Source: Desulfuromonadaceae bacterium
GTDB lineage: Bacteria; Desulfobacterota; Desulfuromonadia; Desulfuromonadales; Syntrophotaleaceae
Direction: 5' to 3'
Length of the DNA stretch: 8,062 nucleotides
Assembly: GCA_021107335.1 (NCBI GenBank)
Contig: JAIOSZ010000199.1
Span: 1-8,062 of the forward strand
This document shows positions 1 to 6,725 of this stretch, piece by piece. The notes under the pieces are model-generated. The model searched no databases and had not been told where the DNA came from. It worked only from the letters and a program-made list of their open reading frames with translations. How positions within the stretch are numbered: the stretch's first letter is position 1; the number at the start of each line of letters is the position of its first letter. Both the position numbers and the translations under genes were made by a program.

Positions 1-399
1 AAAAAACGATCCCCCCCCTATGAAAAACTCAAAGCAGAACAAGGCCAGAAACCCGTCGATCTCGATGAGAGAGAAGCACCTGGTTTTAGCGACTCGATTG
101 ATACCAAGGAGTTTTCAACACCGCTAAGTATCGACTGGTTCTCCTGCCACCCAGAAGGGGAGGCCTATGGTCTGCCCGCGGTTCCCGAACGCTATCACAT
201 CCATGCATTGGGGCCACGTACCCCTATCAAAGGTCTCACCCTTGCGGGGGCGGACAGTTTGGCCCATGGTGTTGTTGGTGCCATGGTAGGAGGTATGACG
301 GCCTTCACCTCCAGTCTGGGTTTCTTAGGTGTTATCCGGTTTTTTAGAGAACTTGCCCAAACTCATCCAGACCAAGGTGTTGATGGCGATGCTCAGTAA
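1..399 (+). CDS. Phytoene dehydrogenase/retinol saturase-type FAD oxidoreductase, C-terminal part
   Basis: The reading frame is open from the first base to a TAA at 397-399, giving the last 132 residues of a protein whose start lies outside the window. Seen: a TPLSIDWFSCHPEGEAYGLP segment (residues about 47-60 onward), a P-E-R-Y element, then TPIKGLTLAGAD followed by the glycine-rich HGVVGAMVGGMTA. In CrtI-like desaturases, carotenoid isomerases and retinol saturases this C-terminal block closes the FAD site; the Asp of GAD (codon 253-255) is the usual flavin-contacting residue. The substrate cannot be told from this fragment; a carotenoid or another polyene or lipid is the family expectation. 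The C-terminus is hydrophobic around GFLGVIRFF, which would suit membrane association (inference). A run of eight C at 11-18 lies within the frame. No clear terminator follows the stop. The family call is fairly secure; the specific enzyme is not. Confidence 0.8.
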   Translation, partial: KKRSPPYEKLKAEQGQKPVDLDEREAPGFSDSIDTKEFSTPLSIDWFSCHPEGEAYGLPAVPERYHIHALGPRTPIKGLTLAGADSLAHGVVGAMVGGMTAFTSSLGFLGVIRFFRELAQTHPDQGVDGDAQ

Positions 400-686
400 A
401 TCTCGCTAAGCACAGAATGAGAATCTTTCATACCCCTCAGCTAATACCACTGACATTTAACAACTAGTCTCTTCTAGACGCAAGTCGCATCGCCTTCTGG
501 CAAGATAAGCAGCCACGTTGCGAGGTTCGTTCAGCCAGCCTCTTTTGGACTTGACCCAGGCCCCGAAAGATTGGCAAAAAAGAAAGCCTGAACTTTTTCA
601 TAAACAGGTCAGGAATCATGCGGGACCTGACAGCTAATCGCACTTTTTGGCAGAGGAGATATACCCCGGATGGCTGGACCAGAGAT

Positions 687-721
687 AATCACCCACAGCA
701 ATGCACAGATGTGCTGTGATT
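687..721. repeat. Inverted repeat / potential stem-loop
   Basis: CACAGCA (694-700) is complementary to TGCTGTG (712-718) across an 11-base loop, giving a perfect 7-bp stem. An alternative fold pairs AATCAC (687-692) with GTGATT (716-721) and AGCA (697-700) with TGCT (712-715). No T-tract follows, so it does not look like an intrinsic terminator. It could be an operator, a structured RNA element or chance; the role is unknown. Confidence 0.35.
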
Positions 722-759
722 GGATTTCGGTGAATGTAACGAACAGCTCCAGCAGGTGA

Positions 760-777
760 GTCAAGCAAAGACTTGAC
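760..777. repeat. Short inverted repeat GTCAAG/CTTGAC
   Basis: GTCAAG (760-765) and CTTGAC (772-777) form a perfect 6-bp stem with a 6-base CAAAGA loop. A pyrimidine-rich run with TTTTATCCCCTTTT follows after GCC. It could act as a weak terminator for transcripts from the left or be a protein-binding site. The stem is short and low in GC, so confidence is low. Confidence 0.25.
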
Positions 778-870
778 GCCTTTTATCCCCTTTTGTTGCC
801 CTCCGGTGCCTTGTGAAAAGATGGGTTTGATATGGTGAAACCTAATCTTTTGAGGCTAAACAAAATCAGA

Positions 871-898
871 TTGCCTTTTTTGTCCCGTTTAGTAAGAT
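871..898 (+). promoter_or_regulatory. Candidate promoter for the tRNA gene
   Basis: TTGCCT (871-876) and TAAGAT (893-898) each match the sigma-70 -35 and -10 consensus at four of six positions, with a 16-base spacer. Transcription would begin around 905, leaving a leader of about 20 bases before the tRNA at 925. The position suits a tRNA promoter; the boxes alone are weak evidence. Confidence 0.4.
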
Positions 899-924
899 GG
901 CAAAGCTTAGTTCACATCTAATAT

Positions 925-999
925 GGTCCCGTAGCTCAGCTGGATAGAGCATCTGCCTCCTAAGCAGAGGGTCGGACGTTCGAATCGCCCCAGGTACCA
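925..999 (+). tRNA. tRNA-Arg, anticodon CCU, with imperfect 3' half
   Basis: The D-arm is canonical: GCTC (934-937), a nine-base loop with GG, and GAGC (947-950). The anticodon arm is a perfect 5-bp stem, TCTGC (952-956) with GCAGA (964-968), around the loop CTCCTAA, so the anticodon at 959-961 is CCT and would read AGG. The T-loop TTCGAAT (979-985) is also canonical. The T-stem GGACG/CGCCC has an A-C mismatch at 976/988. The acceptor 5' strand GGTCCCG (925-931) pairs badly with 991-998: the best fit needs a C-A mismatch and one bulged T at 995. The discriminator would then be A999, with no encoded CCA after it. Identity as tRNA-Arg(CCU) is clear from the arms. Whether it is functional, or a copy whose 3' end was damaged or swapped, is open. 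Confidence 0.8.
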
Positions 1000-1100
1000 T
1001 GTATATTAAGTGTTTGCGGCTGGTTGTTTTTAATGAATTTCGTCTAACGCCTTGTGGTTACCTCTCTGTAAGATAATACATATAGAACTAATGGGATTTT

Positions 1101-4100
1101 ATGCGAAATACAACATTATATTTAGCTTTAGCTTGCTTACTCCTGGCCACCCCAGCCAACGCCTATGAAACAATAACTGTTGGCAACTTTGAAGCACGCC
1201 TTCTTGCACAAGGTGAGCAAGCATTTGTTGTCGGAGCGCAGGAGGATGGGAGTGGTGGTCTTACAGAGGGTTGGAGATATTCGATAACTGGAGCCGAAAC
1301 CTGGACGCAAGAGCATATAGATGCCGTTGCAAGAAGCCTACAGACACTCGATCAAAGTTTTGTCACGGGCTCGCCACATCGAAAGATGCAAATTGCTTTT
1401 TCTTTGGAGAAAGGACCGTGGCTCGGGAGCTCACTCGGTACTCTAATTGCTGATCAAGCCAAGCAGAATGTCGTCTCAACGGCAGAGCTGCTGTTACGTG
1501 GCAATGTTCCAATAAATAATGTGCAAGGTAGTGTAGACGATGTTGTCACAATGTTCACATCCATTCCTCTACATTACGGCCCTGAGGCTCCAGCCCATGG
1601 GCAATACGACTTCCAGGCAACTGTAACCCATGAAATACTCCATGCCATGGGTGTTGTGAATGTCAATGAGGCTGATGGAAGCTATCCATCGGGAATCACA
1701 CGGTGGGATTCATTGCTAGGGGATAGTAATGGTTCTCCGGTTCCAGGCATATCGCCTTCTATTACAACTGTCGGTGAACTAGGTACTGTCTTTTGGACAG
1801 GGGCGGCTGCCAACGCAACCTATGGAGGCCCTGTCCCTATCCAAACGTTTGCAAATGGATACAATTATGGCAGTTCTCTTGCCCATCCAGGCCCTCCAGG
1901 AGAATTGATGACCTACAATGGAGCTCCTGTAGAATTTCCGAGGGCACCAAACAAGTTACTGCTTGATATGTACCGAGATATGGGATGGGCGATAAACGAG
2001 GCGTACTATAATAGCTTTGGCCAAACGTACTATACTAATGACAGTACCATAAACAACACCGAGAATTTCAATACAACACATACTTACACATACGGAATGT
2101 ACGTGAATGGTAACGCTAACCTTATTGACCAAAATGGTAATCTAAGCACATCACAAGAGCAGTCTAGTGCCCTATCGGTATATGGAGACAGAAATCTAGT
2201 CTGGCTACGTGGCGAACAATCCGCCGCTGCTAACTACTCTATTTCACTCTATGCAGTTGGGAACTACAGTCAGATAGTTGTCACAAAAGATAGTATTCTT
2301 GCTAGTCAAGGGGATGGTTCCATTGGAATGCTCGTTCTTGGTGGTAGTAATTCTATTTTCCACTCCGGAAAGATCCTGTCATATAATGGAGCAACAGCCA
2401 TTCGGTTTGATAATCCAAGGTCTGCTTGGGGATATGTTTTAAATGCTGCCTTGCATATCCAGAATGGATCCGAGATAACTGGAAATATTGTTAATAGCGA
2501 TCCTAATGGCACCTCAACGGTGACGTATGGTCGTAAGTATACGAGTCCTAATATCTATCAAGCGGATCCCGATTTCAGTTTTGTCTATGGTGACGAAATT
2601 CGCGGTGTATGGAATCATGAAATAACGGCGGGAAAGTTAAGTTTGGGCGCTTCGGCTATTATAGAAGGAGATATGACGAATTACGGAACGCTGGCTGGTA
2701 ATGGCAAACTCATTGGCAATGTTACAAGCTACGGTGTTGTCGCTCCAGGTAATTCCGTTGGTACGCTAACAATTACCGGAAATTTCTTGCAAGATAGCAG
2801 TTCTGATTTGCAGATAGAATTTGGTGACGGTGGCTACGATCAACTTGTGGTGAGCGGTACAGCTAATCTTGATGGCTCACTCTCGCTAATCCCCATCGGT
2901 TATCTAGCCCCAGGCAAGCATCAATTTATAAGTGCAGGTTCAACAATTGGTAGTTTTGCAGCTATAAATAATTTTTCAAGCAGTATCCTCCAAACCTCTG
3001 CTCCAACATCTGGCCTGGAACTTGGAACTTTTGATCTTACTCGTAGCAGTTACGCCTCTGTCTTTGATAGCAAACAGCAAAGCTTAGCCAACGCCTTTGA
3101 GACGGCACGTCCGACAGCAAATGGAGATATGGCGGATATTCTAAATATCATGGATGTGATGAGCCAGGATGACATCAGGCAGGCGACAGACGATTATTCG
3201 CCTTATTTCCATAGCTCCGTTACGACCGCTAGTCTTGAGAACATCAGAACACGGTCAACCTTTTTGCAATACAAGATACAAAAAAACGAGGTAGGTCCTA
3301 AATCGCCACTCTGGTTTACAGGTTTTGGAGGTAATACTCGTTACGACAAAACGCCTACCAGCAATGACTTCAAAGCAAAATATTCTGGTTTTATGCTAGG
3401 AGTTGAAAAACAGTTTGAGTCTGGATTTCAGTTCGGAGTCGCAGGAGGATACACCGATTTAACTTTTGACGAGAACGATACAAGCAGTAATGCAAACAGT
3501 TCTGCTTACGATGGCTATCTTTACGGTTTGTGGTCGCCACTGTCAAATGATGCATTTTATCTACAATCCATTTTAGGCCTTGGTTTTACGGACTCTAAAA
3601 CCAACCGTGATATACCATTCTTAGGTAGAACAGCCACAAGCGACCATGATGCCACCCACTACTCTGCATTTTTAGGTGGTGGATATATACACATGATGGA
3701 ACATTGGTCCCTTGAACCACGGGCAGGGCTTCACTATATCCATCTTGATGAAGATGGTTTCACCGAAAAGGATGCAGGTGCGGCTTCCTTAACCATTCAT
3801 TCAAAAGATTCTGATGCTCTGTTGAGTTCTCTCGGCCTTGAAATTAGTCACACTCTTGAGGTGGATAATGGATTACTTGTCCCCCATTTTAGAGCAGAAT
3901 GGTTCCATAATTTTTCAGCAGAAACAGAAAACACAACAGCCACCCTCCAAAGCGGAGAAATATTTAATGTAGATGGTCGTACAGCTAGTGAAGATTCTCT
4001 GGAATTAGCTGTTGGTTTAGGCTTGATAATTAGTGACACTGTCCGTGGTCACATTGGATATCAATACAGTTTTGCCGACAACCAAGATGGATCACATTTA

Positions 4101-4130
4101 CTGAATGCTGGGTTTAATTATTCTTTTTAA
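1101..4130 (+). CDS. Autotransporter with metalloprotease-like passenger and C-terminal beta-barrel
   Basis: A 1009-residue type Va secretion protein predicted to export its own N-terminal passenger through an outer-membrane barrel. Residues 1-22 form a Sec signal peptide ending Ala-Asn-Ala. Residues about 50-300 look like a zinc peptidase: HEILHAMG at 177-184, LAHPG with His262 as possible third zinc ligand, and a Met-turn-like ELMTYNG with Met270, an arrangement resembling leishmanolysin-type (M8) metzincins. Residues 300-520 are rich in Asn, Ser, Thr and Gly, as in beta-helical passengers. Residues 529-600 contain GTLAGNG and APGNSVGTL, typical autochaperone repeats. A helical linker covers about 650-730, and the barrel spans about 736-1009, ending NYSF. 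The mature protein has no cysteine. The start is fixed by the signal peptide and an in-frame TAA at 1089-1091; the ribosome site (GGGA) is weak. A possible promoter, TTGTGG (1052) with TAATAC (1074), is poor. Autotransporter call very secure; protease activity inferred. Composition is more AT-rich than the downstream operon. Confidence 0.93.
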   Translation: MRNTTLYLALACLLLATPANAYETITVGNFEARLLAQGEQAFVVGAQEDGSGGLTEGWRYSITGAETWTQEHIDAVARSLQTLDQSFVTGSPHRKMQIAFSLEKGPWLGSSLGTLIADQAKQNVVSTAELLLRGNVPINNVQGSVDDVVTMFTSIPLHYGPEAPAHGQYDFQATVTHEILHAMGVVNVNEADGSYPSGITRWDSLLGDSNGSPVPGISPSITTVGELGTVFWTGAAANATYGGPVPIQTFANGYNYGSSLAHPGPPGELMTYNGAPVEFPRAPNKLLLDMYRDMGWAINEAYYNSFGQTYYTNDSTINNTENFNTTHTYTYGMYVNGNANLIDQNGNLSTSQEQSSALSVYGDRNLVWLRGEQSAAANYSISLYAVGNYSQIVVTKDSILASQGDGSIGMLVLGGSNSIFHSGKILSYNGATAIRFDNPRSAWGYVLNAALHIQNGSEITGNIVNSDPNGTSTVTYGRKYTSPNIYQADPDFSFVYGDEIRGVWNHEITAGKLSLGASAIIEGDMTNYGTLAGNGKLIGNVTSYGVVAPGNSVGTLTITGNFLQDSSSDLQIEFGDGGYDQLVVSGTANLDGSLSLIPIGYLAPGKHQFISAGSTIGSFAAINNFSSSILQTSAPTSGLELGTFDLTRSSYASVFDSKQQSLANAFETARPTANGDMADILNIMDVMSQDDIRQATDDYSPYFHSSVTTASLENIRTRSTFLQYKIQKNEVGPKSPLWFTGFGGNTRYDKTPTSNDFKAKYSGFMLGVEKQFESGFQFGVAGGYTDLTFDENDTSSNANSSAYDGYLYGLWSPLSNDAFYLQSILGLGFTDSKTNRDIPFLGRTATSDHDATHYSAFLGGGYIHMMEHWSLEPRAGLHYIHLDEDGFTEKDAGAASLTIHSKDSDALLSSLGLEISHTLEVDNGLLVPHFRAEWFHNFSAETENTTATLQSGEIFNVDGRTASEDSLELAVGLGLIISDTVRGHIGYQYSFADNQDGSHLLNAGFNYSF

Positions 4131-4330
4131 GAAACTTTCTGTCAGAAAAAATTCTTAACGATTAAAAAGGCTGCGCGCGGCGGGGTAAAGTCTTTCTATG
4201 CAATAAGTGGTCTAGGGACAAGGTTTAGGGTGTGAGTTTTAGGTAAAGCAATAGCTACAAGTACTTGGCGTGGTTTTGGACGACGAACTATCTCTGCCAA
4301 GGTCTAGAGTAGTCATTTTATCCAGCATAA

Positions 4331-4364
4331 AAAAGCGGCGGAACCGATCGGTTCCGCCGCTTTT
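4331..4364. terminator. Bidirectional intrinsic terminator (perfect 34-base palindrome)
   Basis: The arms GCGGCGGAACC (4335-4345) and GGTTCCGCCGC (4350-4360) flank GATC and are bordered by AAAA and TTTT, so all 34 bases are self-complementary. Read on the minus strand, the GC-rich stem is followed by six T, ideal for ending the glutamate synthase operon whose stop lies 30 bases away. Read on the plus strand, it is followed by TTTTGTT and would also stop transcription from the autotransporter gene about 200 bases upstream. The GATC centre would shrink or form the hairpin loop. Confidence 0.92.
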
Positions 4365-4394
4365 GTTCGTACTAGTTGTTTTGTCAGTATCGCC

Positions 4395-6710
4395 TTAGAC
4401 GATGACCTTTTCTATGGCCCATACGCCGCAGGGGCAAATGCCGGCACAGAGTCCACAGCCGATGCAGTATTGCTTGTCGGATACATACTCAAAGGATCCG
4501 TCAAGGCTCTCCTTGCGGGCGATAGCCCCTTCGGGGCAGGCTTCCAGGCACATGGAACAGTCACGGCAGGTGCCGCAGCTGATGCAGCGATGGACTTCTT
4601 CGCAGGCATCCACAATCTGGAAGCGGCCCCGGTTGCGGGCCTGGAAGGATTCCTTGCTGAGTTTCCATTGGGGAACTATTTCCGGCTTTTTCTTGGCGAC
4701 CAGTTCCAGGCCGTCTAAGTAGTCGTTGATGTATTCGGAGACCTCACGACCGCTGCCGATGGCGTGGGTCAGCAGGCCGGGCTGGATGGTATCGCCAAGG
4801 GCGAAGACACCGGGGGCCTGTTTGGCCTGCCAGCAATCGTCCACATCCATCATGCCACGGACCGTGAGCCATTCGCGGGGTACGTAGGACAGGTCAGGCC
4901 GCTCGCCGATGGAGATGATCACCGTGTCGGCCTCGATGAGGCGACCGTCTTTGGTGTGCAGTCCCTCTGCGGTGATGCGCTCGGTAAAGACGGGCCATTG
5001 AATCTGGCCGCCGAGGGCGTCGAAGTGGTCGATCTCTTTTTGGTAAGCTGCCGGTCGCTGCACGTCGATAGCGGTAACCTGCTGGGCACCCATGGAATAG
5101 GCGCCGATGGCTACGTCCATGCCAGCGTTACCGGCACCAATGACCACTACCTTGCGGCCTATCTTGGGTTTTTTGCCGGAGTTGATTTCTTTGAGGAAAT
5201 CCAGCCCTTTGACCAGTCTTTCGTGGCCGGGGAAGGGGATGACCACTGGGTTGTGGGCACCGCTGGCGATGACCACTGCATCGGCGGCGGTGCGAATGCC
5301 TTCAAAGTTGCCTTGCTCAATCTTCTGACCGGTTAGAATTTTAACGCCGATCCCTTTGATGCGGTCGACTTCAGCGCCCAGCACTTCGCGGGGCAGACGC
5401 TCGCTAGGAATGGCCTGACGCAGCTTGCCGCCGACTTCCTCATCGCCTTCATAGATGGTGACGCTATGGCCGCGCAGGCCGAGCTGCCAAGCGGCAGACA
5501 GGCCAGCGGGACCGCCGCCGATCACTGCGACGTTCTTGCCAGTGGCGGGCAGCAGTTCGGGGGCTTCTGCATCCTGGGACAGGCGACCGAGTTCCTGCAT
5601 GGCCACCGGTTTGTCCAGGGAGCGACGGCTGCAAGCGTCCATGCAGAGGTTGGGGCAAACCTGGCCGCAGACGCTGGCCGGGAAAGGTGAGTAGTGCAGT
5701 ACCAGTTCCAGGGCTTCTTTGGTCTTGCCTTCGCGCAGCAGGGCAATGCGGTCCTGGGTTGGAATGCCCGTCGGGCAAGCCGCCTGACAGGGGGCGGAGA
5801 AGGATTTGTTCTGCCAGTGAGGGATCTTCAGCCGACCGTCACCGGTGTTCACAAAGCCAGCCACTTCAGCGTAGTCGTCCGTGACCACGTCGCCGAAAAT
5901 GCCGCCTTCAACCCATTTGTCGAGGCGGAATTCACGCATCGAGATGCGTTCCACTGCTTGCCGCTCCTGAGTGGTCTTGGCAACGATTTTCTTCCATTGG
6001 GAGAAGTCGGTCAGGTCACTTAGGAGCGGTTGTTTGTCGATCTTGTCGAGGAATACCGGCAATTTTTCGGTCAGGATCTGCTGGTCCCCTTCGTCTAGTT
6101 CGAGCATCCAGACGTCGTTGGAAAGGCCTTTGACCGGTCCACGTACATAGATGGTACCGCCGACCATGCCGACGCAGCCGCGATCACCGAGGACCGATTC
6201 GAACTGCTCGCTGTCGACGCCACAGACCACGGCGATGCCGCCGCCCATGAATTCAAAGGAGAAGGAGCCGGTGTTCTTCAGAATCCACATCTCCGGGGGG
6301 CTATGGGCCGGGTCGTGTTTCATCAGGGAGCCGGTACGAGTACCGCCCCGACCGGCGACATAGATCTGGCCGCTGGCGGCGCAGTGACCGGTGGTGTCGC
6401 CGCCGTCGCCCTTAAGAATTAGGGTGGCGCCGGCATTGAGCCAGCCGACGTCGGCTGGCGCTGGACCGTTGATGGTGATCTCGGTGCCCGCAAGGCCAAA
6501 GGCCCCGACGCGCTGGCCGGGGTTCTTGACCGTGAACTTCAGGACCTTGCCGTCAGCGCTCCACAGCGGTCCACCGATATCGTGATGTCCGGACGAGAGC
6601 ACTTCAAACTCGGTCTCGCCGGCTTCTAGGGCAGCGTAGATCTTCTGCAGCAATTGCTGCGTGGAAATACGCTGGTTGTTTTCGTCAAAACCATTTATAT
6701 GGGCTGCCAT
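4395..6710 (-). CDS. Fused glutamate synthase GXGXG domain + GltD-like FAD/NAD(P)H oxidoreductase + ferredoxin domain
   Basis: A 771-residue cytoplasmic electron-input subunit of a split glutamate synthase. Residues about 35-200 are the glycine-rich beta-helix (GXGXG) that normally ends the GltB large subunit, with repeats such as GDGGDTTGHC and GRGGTRTGS. Residues about 300-365 carry the GltD-type N-terminal cluster cysteines: C308, C312, C348, C352, C356 and C360. The FAD-binding GGGPAG is at 398-403, the NAD(P)H-binding GAGNAG at 525-530, and the closing flavin motif GVFALGD at 634-640. The tail is a two-[4Fe-4S] ferredoxin: C715-x2-C718-x2-C721-x3-C725-P and C749-x2-C752-x2-C755-x3-C759-P, with extra cysteines at 703, 709 and 712. 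It would pass electrons from NAD(P)H or ferredoxin to the FMN subunit encoded just upstream. Standard GltD is about 450-480 residues, so this is a fusion with domains added at both ends. The start is supported by AAGGAG nine bases upstream. The gene lies 13 bases after its partner's stop. Confidence 0.93.
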   Translation of the reverse strand: MAAHINGFDENNQRISTQQLLQKIYAALEAGETEFEVLSSGHHDIGGPLWSADGKVLKFTVKNPGQRVGAFGLAGTEITINGPAPADVGWLNAGATLILKGDGGDTTGHCAASGQIYVAGRGGTRTGSLMKHDPAHSPPEMWILKNTGSFSFEFMGGGIAVVCGVDSEQFESVLGDRGCVGMVGGTIYVRGPVKGLSNDVWMLELDEGDQQILTEKLPVFLDKIDKQPLLSDLTDFSQWKKIVAKTTQERQAVERISMREFRLDKWVEGGIFGDVVTDDYAEVAGFVNTGDGRLKIPHWQNKSFSAPCQAACPTGIPTQDRIALLREGKTKEALELVLHYSPFPASVCGQVCPNLCMDACSRRSLDKPVAMQELGRLSQDAEAPELLPATGKNVAVIGGGPAGLSAAWQLGLRGHSVTIYEGDEEVGGKLRQAIPSERLPREVLGAEVDRIKGIGVKILTGQKIEQGNFEGIRTAADAVVIASGAHNPVVIPFPGHERLVKGLDFLKEINSGKKPKIGRKVVVIGAGNAGMDVAIGAYSMGAQQVTAIDVQRPAAYQKEIDHFDALGGQIQWPVFTERITAEGLHTKDGRLIEADTVIISIGERPDLSYVPREWLTVRGMMDVDDCWQAKQAPGVFALGDTIQPGLLTHAIGSGREVSEYINDYLDGLELVAKKKPEIVPQWKLSKESFQARNRGRFQIVDACEEVHRCISCGTCRDCSMCLEACPEGAIARKESLDGSFEYVSDKQYCIGCGLCAGICPCGVWAIEKVIV

Positions 6711-6719
6711 TGCTTGAGT

Positions 6720-6725
6720 CTCCTT
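6720..6725 (-). promoter_or_regulatory. Ribosome binding site overlapping the upstream gene's stop codon
   Basis: On the minus strand TAAGGAG merges the stop of the FMN subunit gene (TAA, 6726-6724) with a full AAGGAG Shine-Dalgarno sequence, nine bases before the ATG at 6710-6708. This favours the chosen start and suggests translational coupling that would keep the two subunits in balance (inference). Confidence 0.8.

Larger units (their letters stand above)
400..869. other. Intergenic stretch without a convincing gene
   Basis: About 470 bases between the oxidoreductase stop and the putative tRNA promoter. No recognisable protein homologue or RNA family is visible on either strand. It contains a hairpin-forming inverted repeat at 687-721, a second short inverted repeat at 760-777, a weak CAGGTC/GACCTG pair at 605-610 and 624-629, and a 29-codon frame at 670-759 with a purine-rich GAGGAG upstream. 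None of these is enough to name a feature with a function. Confidence 0.6.

Noticed and set aside
1125..1136. Lipoprotein lipobox in the autotransporter leader (Cys12)
   Set aside because: Residues before Cys12 are Ala-Leu-Ala, a poor lipobox, and the site is too near the N-terminus. A type I signal peptidase site after Ala-Asn-Ala (22) fits better.
4131..4330. Small hairpin TTTCTG-T-CAGAAA just after the autotransporter stop as its own terminator
   Set aside because: The arms leave almost no loop and the stem is AT-rich; the palindrome at 4331-4364 is a far better terminator. Nothing else is visible in this stretch.
4764..5336. 190-codon open frame on the plus strand opposite the oxidoreductase fusion gene
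   Set aside because: It lies entirely antisense to strongly supported GltD-like motifs; the opposite strand of GC-rich coding DNA commonly stays open. The translation shows no recognisable family.
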